Of a stretch of DNA of 64,000 nt, positions 45,056 to 53,726 are shown in pieces. This DNA comes from Anammoximicrobium sp964409865. Its GTDB lineage: Bacteria; Planctomycetota; Planctomycetia; Pirellulales; Pirellulaceae. Made by a program: the position numbers and the translations under genes. The stretch is taken from NCBI GenBank assembly GCA_964409865.1, contig CAYPGE010000006.1, positions 1-64,000 on the forward strand, written 5' to 3'. Position 1 is the stretch's first letter. Each line of letters starts with the position of its first letter. The notes beneath the pieces were generated by a model, which had not been told where the DNA came from, ran no database searches, and saw only the letters and a list, made by a program, of their open reading frames with translations.

Positions 45056-45177
45056 GCGGTCCCCTTGCATAGGCGAGAGAAAACGGGAAACTATTCAGGA
45101 CAGTTGTGGGGCGACTTCGTCGCCCTCGAAGTTGACAGAAACGAAAATTCATATTTGCTGAGGAAAGGGAAGTTCAC

Positions 45178-45774
45178 ATGGCCGTTCTCGTTACCCAACC
45201 CGCTCCGGACTTCAAAGCGGATGCCGTCATGCCGGATGGTTCGTTCAAGGAAATCAGGCTGTCGGAGTACAAAGGCAAGTACGTTGTCTTGTTCTTCTAT
45301 CCGCTGGACTTCACGTTCGTCTGCCCGACGGAGATCATTGCCTTTTCCGAAAAGGCGGCTGAATTTGAAAAACTCGGTGTCCAGTTGTTGGGGATCTCGG
45401 TCGACAGCAAGTTCAGCCATTTGGCTTGGCGGAACACGCCGCGAGCGCAAGGCGGACTGGGACAGATCGACTATCCCTTGATTGCGGACCTGAACAAGGA
45501 GATCAGCAAGGCGTACGACGTGCTCCTGGGCGCTGGGATTGCCTTGCGGGGGTTGTTCCTGATCGACAAGGCTGGCGTCGTGCGACACCAGGTGGTCAAC
45601 GATCTGCCGTTGGGGCGGAGCGTGGACGAAGCGCTGCGGATGGTCGAGGCCCTGCAGTTTGTGGAAGCCCACGGCGAAGTGTGCCCCGCCAACTGGCACA
45701 AGGGTTCGCGGACGATCAAGCCGACGGTGGACGAAAGCAAAGCGTTCTTCAGTGCTGAGTACGGCAAGAAGTAG
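45178..45774 (+). CDS. Typical 2-Cys peroxiredoxin (AhpC/TSA)
   Basis: A 198-residue thiol peroxidase that reduces hydrogen peroxide and organic peroxides. The peroxidatic Cys49 is in FVCPTEI, and the resolving Cys169 in HGEVCPANW. The GGLG motif (92-95) of hyperoxidation-sensitive types is present, but the C-terminal YF pair is not, so sensitivity is uncertain. A ggaaaggg site lies upstream of ATG 45178. It follows selA by about 120 bases on the same strand. It has Cys, not Sec, at the active site. A selenoprotein version is thus ruled out for this gene. Confidence 0.95.
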   Translation: MAVLVTQPAPDFKADAVMPDGSFKEIRLSEYKGKYVVLFFYPLDFTFVCPTEIIAFSEKAAEFEKLGVQLLGISVDSKFSHLAWRNTPRAQGGLGQIDYPLIADLNKEISKAYDVLLGAGIALRGLFLIDKAGVVRHQVVNDLPLGRSVDEALRMVEALQFVEAHGEVCPANWHKGSRTIKPTVDESKAFFSAEYGKK

Positions 45775-45894
45775 CTGTCCGGCGGCCGAAAATTCCCTCC
45801 GGGCGGCAGTACGAAACGCGTGTTTCGTCTGGTAAACTAAGGAAAGTTCCATCTTGACGACTTTAGCGTCGTCCTTTGCGGGGGGGCCAGCATA

Positions 45895-46779
45895 GTGGCA
45901 ACCGTGCTTATCGTCGATGACAATCCGATCGATCGCAGACTGGCCGCGGGGGTCGTGGAGAAGATCGGGATGATGACCTGCTTTGCGGGTCATGGCAAGG
46001 AGGCGTTGGAAATCATCGTTCGCGAGCCCCCCGACGTCGTGCTGACGGACTTGTTGATGCCCGAGATGGACGGGCTGGAACTGGTGGAGAGGATCAAGAG
46101 GGATTACCCCGCCATCCCGGTCATCCTGATGACGGCGCACGGCAGCGAGGAGATTGCCGTCAAGGCGCTCCACACGGGCGCGGCGAACTACGTGCCCAAG
46201 ATCAACCTGGCGTCCGAATTGGCACGCACGATTCGCGAAGCGCTGATTGCGGCCAGCACGGCGCGGGACGAGCAGCGGGCGCTGGAGTCGCTGGACGAGG
46301 AGCAGCTGCACTTCGTCCTGGGCGTCGGCGCCGGCGATCACGAACCGCTGGTCGGTTACCTGCAGGCGGAGTTGAGGAAGTTCAGACTGTGCGGGGATGG
46401 CGACCTGATCCGCATCGGTACAGCGTTGCACGAAGCCTTTATCAACGCCGTCGAGCACGGCAACCTGGAACTCAGCTCCGACCTGCGGAATGACACGCAG
46501 GGGGCCTATCAGCGATTGTGCAAACAGCGGCGGCAAGAACCGCCGTACTGCGAGCGCAAGGTCCGTGTCCTCGCCAACCTGACGCGGGACGAGATCCGGA
46601 TTACCATTCGCGACCAGGGTCGGGGCTTCGATCCCAGCGGCCTGCCGGACCCAACGGTTCCGGAGAACATCGGCAAAATCAGCGGCCGGGGCTTGTTGCT
46701 GATCAGGACCTTTATGGACGACGTTCAGTTTAACGAGACGGGAAACGAAATCACGTTGGTCAAGAAGAAAACGGCTTAG
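45895..46779 (+). CDS. Response regulator with an RsbW-like ATPase output domain
   Basis: A 294-residue protein with an N-terminal receiver (residues 1-120; phosphorylation Asp52 in VLTDLLMPEMDG, Lys near 100 in YVPKINL) and a C-terminal GHKL ATPase domain of the RsbW/SpoIIAB type (HEAFINAVEHGNLE as N box, DQGRGFDPS and SGRGLLLIRTFMD as G boxes). Translation begins at a GTG (45895) after a G-rich site. Domains of the anti-sigma kind suggest it controls a partner by phosphorylation or binding, with a switch from the receiver. The hybrid histidine kinase gene follows 47 bases later, its likely partner. Confidence 0.87.
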   Translation: MATVLIVDDNPIDRRLAAGVVEKIGMMTCFAGHGKEALEIIVREPPDVVLTDLLMPEMDGLELVERIKRDYPAIPVILMTAHGSEEIAVKALHTGAANYVPKINLASELARTIREALIAASTARDEQRALESLDEEQLHFVLGVGAGDHEPLVGYLQAELRKFRLCGDGDLIRIGTALHEAFINAVEHGNLELSSDLRNDTQGAYQRLCKQRRQEPPYCERKVRVLANLTRDEIRITIRDQGRGFDPSGLPDPTVPENIGKISGRGLLLIRTFMDDVQFNETGNEITLVKKKTA

Positions 46780-46826
46780 AACCCCGCCAGGGCGCGAGAG
46801 ACGGCAATTCGCTTGGCGTCTCGCAG

Positions 46827-49415
46827 ATGGTGCAACTCGGCATGAAGAGTCCTGCTGCGACGACACTGCTGGTGACCCTCTTGGCTGCCGCCGCCGTGGG
46901 GGCCGATCTGGTCTCCAGCGACGCCTTGGCCGGAACGGCGCTGTACGCGGTCGCCGTGCTGGTCTCCAGTTTCCTGCCGCATCGCCGGTTCCTCTTCCTC
47001 GCCGCGGGCATCTGTTCGGGCCTGGTCCTGTTGGCGGCGATCCTGCAATGGCACCTGCTCGAAGTCCCGCCGTCATGGCCGGCCTTGCTCAACCGCGGCG
47101 TGACGCTGGCCGTGGTCTGGCTGGTGGCTTGGGTCAGCCAAGCGGTCCCTCGGTTGCGGGAGCAAGTCGCTCTGACCGAGTCGCGCGTGGCTGACGTGCA
47201 GCGTTTGAGGACGCTCGCCGAAGCCCGTACCGCGGATGCGGAGCAAGAGAGCGCGGCGACGGAACAACGGCTGGCGCTGGTTCAGCAGGAATTATCGGCG
47301 GCGACAGACAAGCTGGCCCAGGCCCACCGCCGGCTGGAGCAGCAAGGAGAGAAGTCCAGGGCGGAGTTGGGGCAGGTTAACGAGGAATTGCAGGCCCAGA
47401 TCGCGCAACGGCACCGGACGGAACGGACTTTGCGCGACTTGCAGACCCAATACACCTCGTTGATCGACAGTCTGCCCGTCCACGTGATCCGCAAGGACCG
47501 CCTGGGCCGTTTCATGTTTACCAGCACCTCGTTCTGCACCCTGGTGGGCAAACCTCTGGACGAAATCCGCGGCAAGACGGATTTGGACCTGTACGAGCGG
47601 CACCTGGCCGAAAAGTACCGCCAGGACGATCAGCGCGTGATGGAGTCGAAGACCAAATTCGAGGCGGTGGAAACGCACGATCCGCCCCACGGCGAACGGA
47701 TCTATGTCCAGGTCATCAAGAGCCCCATTCTGGACCCGAAGGGCAACGTCACCGGCGTGCAGATCCTGTTCTGGGACGTCACCGATCGGGAGAAAGCCGA
47801 GATCGAACTCCGCGAGAGCGAGCACCGCAAGCGGGCGATCTTCGAAGCGGCCATGGACTGCATCATCTTCACGGATGAGGCGGGCAAGATCGTCGAACTG
47901 AACCGCGCCGCCGAGGCGACCTTTGGTCATCTGCGGCAGGAAGTGCTCGGCAAAGACTTGACCGATGTCTTCGTTCCTGCCGAACTCCGCGATCGGCATC
48001 GCCAGAATTTGGAGCGTTACATGGGCGCCGGCGAACTGGGCTCCATGCTCGGACGCCGCCTGGAGACGGCGATGATCCGCAAGAGCGGCGAGCAGTTCCA
48101 GGCGGAGATGACGACGCAGCCCATCCCCCTGCCTCAAGGCATCGCCGGTTTCGCCGTCTTCGTGCGGGACATCACCCTCATGAAGGAGGCCGAAGCCCAA
48201 CTGGTGCGCGCCAAGGAAGCGGCGGAAAGCGCCAACCGCGCCAAGGGCGCGTTCCTGGCCAACATGAGCCACGAGATTCGGACCCCCATGAACGCCATCA
48301 TCGGGATGACGGAATTGGTGCTGGAATCGGACCTGGACAGCGAACAGCGGGATTACCTGCAAACCGTGTTGGAGTCCAGCAACTCGCTGCTGGGCCTGTT
48401 GAACGACGTCCTCGACTTCTCCAAGATCGAGTCCGGCAAGGTCGATTTGGAAAACATCGACTTCAGTCTGCGGCACGCCGTCGAGGAGACCATTCGTTCG
48501 GTCCATTATACCGCCAAGCAGAAGAACCTGGCGCTGAGCTACGAGATCTCGCCCGACACGCACGACTGGTTCACCGGCGATCCGCTGCGACTGCGGCAGG
48601 TGCTGGTCAACCTGGTCAGCAACGCCATCAAGTTCACCGACGAGGGAAGTGTGAGCGTCCGCGTCCAAACCGTATCGACGATCGAGGACACCGCGGTGCT
48701 TCGCTTTGAGGTGACGGACACGGGCATCGGCATTCCCGCCGACAAGTGCCAGAAGATCTTCGAGGAATTCGAGCAGGCCGACAGCTCGACGAAACGGCGT
48801 TTCGGCGGCACGGGGTTGGGCCTGGCCATCTGCTCGCGGCTCGTCCACTTCATGCAGGGCGAGATCGGCGTGGACAGCGTCGAAGGCCAAGGCAGCACGT
48901 TCCACTTCACGGTCAGCCTCGGCTTGTCGCCCACGCGTCCCCGCGCCAGTGAAACTCTGGTCGCCGGCCACCCCCTGCTCGCCGCGCCCGGCGCGGTCAG
49001 CGGCCAAGACGGCGCGCAACCAAGCTTGCGAATCCTCCTGGCCGAAGACAGTCCCGTGAATCGCAAGCTGGCGATTGGGCTGCTCACCAAACGCGGCCAT
49101 CAGGTCGTCGTGGCCACCAACGGCAAGGAAGCTTATGACGCGTTCCTCGCGGAGCCCTTCGACCTCATCCTGATGGACGTCCAGATGCCGGAAATGGACG
49201 GATTCGAAGCGACCTCGGCCATCCGCGCCGCGGAACGCGACTCGCACGTGCCGATTATTGCGATGACGGCACGGGCCATGAAAGGCGACGAGCAGCGCTG
49301 CCTGGCGGTCGGCATGGACGCCTACATCGCCAAGCCGATCAGCGCCCAGGCGCTGTTTTCACTCGTCAATCGCTATGCTCGTTCGCCACAACCGGCGGAG
49401 ACCTCCGGCAGCTGA
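46827..49415 (+). CDS. Hybrid sensor histidine kinase with PAS domains and a receiver
   Basis: An 862-residue membrane kinase. Two or three N-terminal hydrophobic helices (to residue about 105) anchor it, then a coiled coil (residues 108-205), two PAS domains (about 210-330 and 335-450), the dimerisation box MSHEIRTPMNAI near residue 480, the ATPase domain (DTGIGIP, GGTGLGLAI), and a C-terminal receiver with phospho-Asp in LMDVQMPEMDG. The PAS domains could sense redox or ligands; no haem or flavin residue is certain. It follows the receiver-ATPase gene on the same strand, so they probably form a signalling pair. The start at 46827 is weakly supported; an ATG at 46842 is possible. Confidence 0.93.
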   Translation: MVQLGMKSPAATTLLVTLLAAAAVGADLVSSDALAGTALYAVAVLVSSFLPHRRFLFLAAGICSGLVLLAAILQWHLLEVPPSWPALLNRGVTLAVVWLVAWVSQAVPRLREQVALTESRVADVQRLRTLAEARTADAEQESAATEQRLALVQQELSAATDKLAQAHRRLEQQGEKSRAELGQVNEELQAQIAQRHRTERTLRDLQTQYTSLIDSLPVHVIRKDRLGRFMFTSTSFCTLVGKPLDEIRGKTDLDLYERHLAEKYRQDDQRVMESKTKFEAVETHDPPHGERIYVQVIKSPILDPKGNVTGVQILFWDVTDREKAEIELRESEHRKRAIFEAAMDCIIFTDEAGKIVELNRAAEATFGHLRQEVLGKDLTDVFVPAELRDRHRQNLERYMGAGELGSMLGRRLETAMIRKSGEQFQAEMTTQPIPLPQGIAGFAVFVRDITLMKEAEAQLVRAKEAAESANRAKGAFLANMSHEIRTPMNAIIGMTELVLESDLDSEQRDYLQTVLESSNSLLGLLNDVLDFSKIESGKVDLENIDFSLRHAVEETIRSVHYTAKQKNLALSYEISPDTHDWFTGDPLRLRQVLVNLVSNAIKFTDEGSVSVRVQTVSTIEDTAVLRFEVTDTGIGIPADKCQKIFEEFEQADSSTKRRFGGTGLGLAICSRLVHFMQGEIGVDSVEGQGSTFHFTVSLGLSPTRPRASETLVAGHPLLAAPGAVSGQDGAQPSLRILLAEDSPVNRKLAIGLLTKRGHQVVVATNGKEAYDAFLAEPFDLILMDVQMPEMDGFEATSAIRAAERDSHVPIIAMTARAMKGDEQRCLAVGMDAYIAKPISAQALFSLVNRYARSPQPAETSGS

Positions 49416-49486
49416 TTGGCAGAACCGGCAGCTGGCAGCCAGTCCGGGGCCGAACAGGACGAGAGGCATTCCCCTTCAGGAGACCC

Positions 49487-50944
49487 GTGTTGACAACCAC
49501 GCCGCATCGACTGTACATCGAAACCGTGGGCTGCCAGATGAACGTGCTGGACAGCGAAATGGTCGTCGCCAGCCTGCGGCGGCACGGCTATCAGCCGGTC
49601 GACTCCGTCGAACAAGCTGACACGATTCTGTTCAATACCTGCAGCGTGCGGCAACACGCCGAGGACAAGATCTACAGCGCGTTGGGCCAGCTGCGGCGTC
49701 ACAAGCAGCGCTGTCCCGAAAAAATCATCGGCGTCCTGGGCTGCATGGCTCAGAAGGACCAGCGGCTGATTTTCGAGCGCGCGCCGTACGTCGATCTGGT
49801 CGTGGGCCCCGGACAGCTGCAGCAGACCGCGGAGCTGATCGAACGGGCCCGCGCCGGCGGCGGCCGGCAACTGGCCGTCAGCCTCGGCCGCCGGGACGGA
49901 CCGCGGGAACAGATCCGCCGCAGCCACGAAACTTTCGATCCGCTCCGCGACCCGGCCATGCGGCCCACGCCTTTCCAAGCCTACCTGCGCATCCAGATCG
50001 GGTGCGACAAGTTCTGCACGTATTGCGTCGTGCCGATGACCCGCGGGCCGGAGCAAGGCCGCCCGCCGGAAGACATCCTGGCCGAAGCCCGCTTGCTGGC
50101 CGATCAAGGCTGCAAGGAAATCACGCTGCTGGGCCAGACCGTCAACAGCTACCGCTACCACAGCGGAGGCCGCACCACGCGGTTGGCCGATCTGCTCGTC
50201 GCGCTGCACGACATCGCGGGGATTCAGCGGCTGAAGTTCGTCACGAACTACCCCCAAGACATGACCGCCGAACTGCTGCAGGCCGTCCGCGGATTGCCCC
50301 GCTGCTCCCAGTACCTGCACGTGCCCCTGCAAAGCGGCTCGAATCGCATCCTCCAGGACATGAAACGCGGCTATACCGTCGAGGACTACCGCGAGACCAT
50401 GGCCCGCATCCGGGAATTCCTCCCGGATGCCGCCGTGTCCAGCGACTTTATCGTCGGGTTCTGCGGCGAGACGGAGGACGATTTCCAGCAATCCGTACAG
50501 ATGGTCCGCGAGTGCCGCTTCAAGAACAGCTTCATCTTCAAGTACAGCCAGCGGCCCGGCACGAAAGCGGCCGAGTTGCTGCCGGACGACGTGCCGGAAG
50601 AGGTCAAACGCCGGCGGAATCAAGAGCTGCTGGCCCTGCAGGACGCGATCAGCGAAGAGGACAACCAGAGATTCCTCGGCCGGACGGTCGACGTGCTGGT
50701 CGAGGGCCCCAGCCGGGCTGCGGAAAAACGCGGCGACGCGGGCGACGTGCTGCAGCTGACCGGGCGAACCATGTGCGATCGGATCGCCGTCTTTCCGGGT
50801 ACGCGCCGCCTGGTCGGCGAAATTCTCCCGGTCACGATCTACGACTGCACCGCTCACACCCTCATCGGCGAAGTCATGACGAAACACGCCGGCCCTCCGT
50901 TGGTCGGCCTGGATCCGTCGCTGCCGCCGGCACGGAAGGCCTGA
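49487..50944 (+). CDS. miaB: tRNA-2-methylthio-N6-dimethylallyladenosine synthase
   Basis: A 485-residue radical-SAM methylthiotransferase that adds the ms2 group to i6A37 of tRNA. Three N-terminal Cys (GCQMN, NTCSVR, LGCMAQ) bind the auxiliary cluster, the radical-SAM triad is CDKFCTYC, and a TRAM domain ends the protein. It starts at a GTG (49487) preceded by caggag; a TTG one codon later is an alternative. The C-terminal 15 residues are Pro-rich. It precedes the cobalamin adenosyltransferase gene by two bases and faces miaA, whose product makes the i6A37 substrate. Confidence 0.95.
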   Translation: MLTTTPHRLYIETVGCQMNVLDSEMVVASLRRHGYQPVDSVEQADTILFNTCSVRQHAEDKIYSALGQLRRHKQRCPEKIIGVLGCMAQKDQRLIFERAPYVDLVVGPGQLQQTAELIERARAGGGRQLAVSLGRRDGPREQIRRSHETFDPLRDPAMRPTPFQAYLRIQIGCDKFCTYCVVPMTRGPEQGRPPEDILAEARLLADQGCKEITLLGQTVNSYRYHSGGRTTRLADLLVALHDIAGIQRLKFVTNYPQDMTAELLQAVRGLPRCSQYLHVPLQSGSNRILQDMKRGYTVEDYRETMARIREFLPDAAVSSDFIVGFCGETEDDFQQSVQMVRECRFKNSFIFKYSQRPGTKAAELLPDDVPEEVKRRRNQELLALQDAISEEDNQRFLGRTVDVLVEGPSRAAEKRGDAGDVLQLTGRTMCDRIAVFPGTRRLVGEILPVTIYDCTAHTLIGEVMTKHAGPPLVGLDPSLPPARKA

Positions 50945-50946
50945 CC

Positions 50947-51531
50947 ATGAAGATCTACACCAAGACCGGAGACGAAGGGGAAACGGGACTGCTGGCCGGC
51001 CAGCGCGTGGCCAAAGACCATCCTCGCGTCGAAGCCTGTGGGACGGTCGACGAGTTGAATGCCATGCTGGGAGTGGCCCGCGCCGCCGGCCTGCCGGAGG
51101 AGGTGGACGCCGTGATCCAGCGCGTGCAAAATGAACTGTTCAACCTCGGCTCGCAACTGGCCGCCGGCGAGCCGGTACTGCTGCCGATCGCCTTGATCGC
51201 GGATGGGAACGTCACTGCGTTGGAGCGCGACATCGACCGCTTCGAGCAGTCCTTGACGCCGTTGCACGCGTTCATCTTGCCTGCGGGCGGTCTGGCCGCC
51301 GCCTCCCTGCACGTGGCCCGCACGGTCTGCCGTCGCGCGGAGCGACGCGTCGTCACGCTGGCGGCAACGCCCGGCGAGGCGGTATCGGAGATCGCCATCC
51401 GCTACCTGAACCGGCTGAGCGATTTCCTCTTCGTCGCCGCCCGCCTGGCCAACGCCCGCAGCGGCGCCGGCGACGTCGCTTGGCGTCAGGTCAGGACAGG
51501 TGCCGCGCCGGGAGCAAAAAACGGCAGCTGA
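50947..51531 (+). CDS. Cob(I)alamin adenosyltransferase, PduO type
   Basis: A 194-residue ATP:cob(I)alamin adenosyltransferase that makes coenzyme B12. The N-terminal MKIYTKTGDEGETGLLAGQRV contains the ATP-binding TKTGDxGxT motif, and ACGTVDELNAMLG and the late RTVCRRAERRV and LNRLSDFLFVAAR segments are typical. Its ATG starts two bases after the miaB stop, so they share an operon. The stop codon is itself the first base set of a repeat (tgacagaaac). No other B12 gene is near; a link with miaB is only positional. Confidence 0.93.
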   Translation: MKIYTKTGDEGETGLLAGQRVAKDHPRVEACGTVDELNAMLGVARAAGLPEEVDAVIQRVQNELFNLGSQLAAGEPVLLPIALIADGNVTALERDIDRFEQSLTPLHAFILPAGGLAAASLHVARTVCRRAERRVVTLAATPGEAVSEIAIRYLNRLSDFLFVAARLANARSGAGDVAWRQVRTGAAPGAKNGS

Positions 51532-51600
51532 CAGAAACATGGGGTGACAGAAAGATGAAAGACGTAGGGAAATGATCTCATTCGGTCATTTTTCTGTCAC
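51529..51600. repeat. tgacagaaa repeat with inverted copy
   Basis: Two direct copies, tgacagaaacat at 51529 and tgacagaaagat at 51545, are followed by an inverted copy tcatttttctgtcac (51586-51600) that pairs with gtgacagaaagatga (51544-51558) with one mismatch. The first copy overlaps the stop codon of the adenosyltransferase gene. The same direct pair is at 11336-11368. Confidence 0.6.
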
Positions 51601-51619
51601 GCCATCTTCCGCAACCAAA

Positions 51620-51677
51620 GTAGCATGGCTCTCCGAGCCGTGCCGAGTGCTTTGCACGGCTCGGAGAGCCATGCTAC
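51620..51677. repeat. Perfect 24-bp inverted repeat, copy 1
   Basis: The arms at 51620-51643 (gtagcatggctctccgagcc plus gtgc) and 51654-51677 are exact reverse complements, with a ten-base loop. It is between the converging adenosyltransferase and miaA genes and could end both transcripts. The same arms occur at 60035-60109. Confidence 0.85.
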
Positions 51678-51736
51678 GAAGATGCGCGCACCTTGCGGCC
51701 TGAGGCTGCCATTCTCTGTCGCTGGCTCAGACGTTG

Positions 51737-52717
51737 CTAACGACCAACCCCAGATCCTGCTCGGAGGATCTGCTGGGCGACTTCCTGGCCGCTGCTGCCC
51801 TCCTGCAAGGGCACGAAGCGGCATTCGCTCAGGCTGCGAAACCAGGTTTCCTGGTGCCGGGCAAACTGCCGGGTGCGGGCTTTGACGGCTTCGATCGTGG
51901 TGGCCAAGTCGGCCCGGCCCTGCAGGTGAGCGATGACCTCGCGGTAGCCGACCGCCTGCAGCGCCGTGCGGCTCAGGGTGCCGTGCCGCTGGAGCAAGCC
52001 GCGCACTTCCTCGACGAACCCGGCGGCGAACATCTCGTCGACGCGGCGGTTGATCCGCTGGTGCAGCACGGCCCGCGGCCAGAGCAACGCGAACACGTGG
52101 CAGCTCTCCGCCGGGCGGCCTTCTTCGAATTGCGTCTGCAGGTGGCTGATCGGCCGCCCCGTCGCTCGATGGACCTCCAGCGCCCGGATGATGCGCCGCT
52201 TGTCATGCGGGTGCAGTTTGGCGGCCGACAACGGGTCGACTTGTTGCAGGCGCTCGTACAGCGCCGGCAGGCCGGATTCTTTCAGTTCCTCTTCCACCGC
52301 GCGGCGGAACTCCCAATCTGCCGGCGGGCCGCGGAAGATGCCGCGCAGCAGGGCCTTCAGGTACAATGGCGTGCCCCCCACGAACAACACCTGGCGTCCC
52401 CGGCTGTGGATCTCGATCATCATCCGCCGGGCGGCTTCCAGGTAGTTGGAAACACTGAACTCGTCGCGCGGCGAAAGCACGTCCAGCAGGTGATGCGGCA
52501 CGCACTGCCGCTCCTGGGCCGTCGGCTTGGCGGTACCGATATCCATCTCGCGATACAGGGCCATGGAATCCAGCGAAATGATCTCCGCGTCCAGCCGTTG
52601 TGCCAGTTCGATGCCCACCCCCGTTTTGCCGCTGGCCGTGGCGCCGGTCAAGTACCAGCAGTCGAGGAAAGAAGGCTCGGAGATGGATTCCGTGGAGGAC
52701 GGATCGGCTGAGTTCAT
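51737..52717 (-). CDS. miaA: tRNA dimethylallyltransferase
   Basis: A 326-residue MiaA that adds a dimethylallyl group to A37 of tRNAs that read UNN codons, the step before MiaB. The P-loop LTGATASGKTGVG is at about residues 23-35, and the SLDSMALYREMDIGTAKP substrate loop and GGTPLYLKALLRG follow; the C-terminal QFARHQETWFR fits the tRNA-binding end. ATG 52717 was preferred to a TTG at 52762 that would add 15 residues. It converges with the miaB operon, with a perfect palindrome between. It diverges from the xisH gene. Confidence 0.95.
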   Translation of the reverse strand: MNSADPSSTESISEPSFLDCWYLTGATASGKTGVGIELAQRLDAEIISLDSMALYREMDIGTAKPTAQERQCVPHHLLDVLSPRDEFSVSNYLEAARRMMIEIHSRGRQVLFVGGTPLYLKALLRGIFRGPPADWEFRRAVEEELKESGLPALYERLQQVDPLSAAKLHPHDKRRIIRALEVHRATGRPISHLQTQFEEGRPAESCHVFALLWPRAVLHQRINRRVDEMFAAGFVEEVRGLLQRHGTLSRTALQAVGYREVIAHLQGRADLATTIEAVKARTRQFARHQETWFRSLSECRFVPLQEGSSGQEVAQQILRAGSGVGR

Positions 52718-52942
52718 CGGCGCGGAAGTGCTGCCGGGTGGTGGGTGCGTCACTCTGAGCAAATGCTGTTTGGCGTCATTTTCGGAGATTTCGCCAATCC
52801 GTCAAGGGCCGGCAACAAGCTCCGCAGGACCGTGGCGGCCCTGGCGGTCAGGTCTCTTCACAGAACGCGCCCGTCTGGAAACTCCAAGCGACGAGAGGTA
52901 AGCTGGAACAATAGCAACTCGACTCCCACGCTAGGAACGCCC

Positions 52943-53377
52943 ATGCCCGCCAAAGACATCCATCACGACGCTGCCAGATCCGCGCTGATCAAGGACGGGT
53001 GGACAATCACACATGATCCGCTATCCCTGAAGTGGGGTCTGAAGGATCTGTTCGTCGACTTGGGCGCCGAGCGCCTGCTGGCTGCGGAAAAGGGCCAACA
53101 GAAGATCGCCGTCGAGGTGAAGAGCTTTCTGGGACCATCCGACGTGGACGACTTGGAAAAGGCTGTAGGGCAATTCGTGCTGTACCACGACATTCTGTCC
53201 GAACGCGAGCCGGGTCGTGTCTTGTACTTGGCCGTCCCCGAGCTGGTCATGAAGGACGTCTTCGAGGAGCCGATCGGCCAGTTGCTGCTCAACAAAAACC
53301 GACTTCAATTGCTCGTATTTCACCCGGAGAGGGAGGAGATTCTGAGATGGGTACGCTGGACACAGACCGGGACGTGA
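52943..53377 (+). CDS. xisH: XisH-family protein
   Basis: A 144-residue protein of the XisH family, first named as an excision controlling factor of the fdxN element in heterocyst-forming cyanobacteria. The family has a restriction endonuclease-like fold; the visible core is DLFVDLGAERLL, then IAVEVKSFLG (D-(x)n-ExK-type) and a helix FVLYHDILSEREPGRVLYLAVPE. The last 31 bases overlap xisI in another frame, so the two are translationally linked. The pair is common outside cyanobacteria, where no excised element is known. Its job here is not known; a mobile or defence-linked role is possible. Confidence 0.87.
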   Translation: MPAKDIHHDAARSALIKDGWTITHDPLSLKWGLKDLFVDLGAERLLAAEKGQQKIAVEVKSFLGPSDVDDLEKAVGQFVLYHDILSEREPGRVLYLAVPELVMKDVFEEPIGQLLLNKNRLQLLVFHPEREEILRWVRWTQTGT

Positions 53378-53679
53378 TCGAGCGGATTCTGACCGAGTAC
53401 GCTCAGATTCCTTACGCCTACGGCGAGATCGCCACGCAAACGGTTTTCGACCGCACCCGCGATCACTATTTGTTGGTGAACGCCGGCTGGGACCAAGGAC
53501 GGGTGCATGGCTGTCTCGTGCACATCGACTTGATCGACGGCAAGTTCTGGATCCAGCGCGATGGCACGGAGCGCGGCATCGCGCGGGACCTGGAAGATGC
53601 GGGCATTCCCAAACACCGCATCGTACTGGCCTTCCGTGCCCCCAACATCCGCAAGCACACCGAGTACGCTGTGGGGTAA
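53347..53679 (+). CDS. xisI: XisI-family protein
   Basis: A 110-residue XisI-family protein, always found with XisH. It reads DVIERILTEYAQIPYAYGEIATQTVFDRTRDHYLLVNAGW, in parts, and ends with the usual IPKHRIVLAFRAPNIRKHTEYAVG tail. It begins inside xisH (31 bases of overlap, ATG at 53347). In cyanobacteria XisH and XisI act together with the XisF recombinase; no recombinase is in this window. It is 47 bases ahead of the leucine-rich-repeat gene. Confidence 0.87.
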   Translation: MGTLDTDRDVIERILTEYAQIPYAYGEIATQTVFDRTRDHYLLVNAGWDQGRVHGCLVHIDLIDGKFWIQRDGTERGIARDLEDAGIPKHRIVLAFRAPNIRKHTEYAVG

Positions 53680-53726
53680 TCCATCGGAACCACCGCTCGC
53701 TATCAGCCCGGATCCCGAGTCGCCCG

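Noticed and set aside
45811..45828. Hairpin acgaaac-gcgt-gtttcgt after the peroxiredoxin gene as a terminator.
   Set aside because: It has a short stem and no T-run; too weak to list as a feature.
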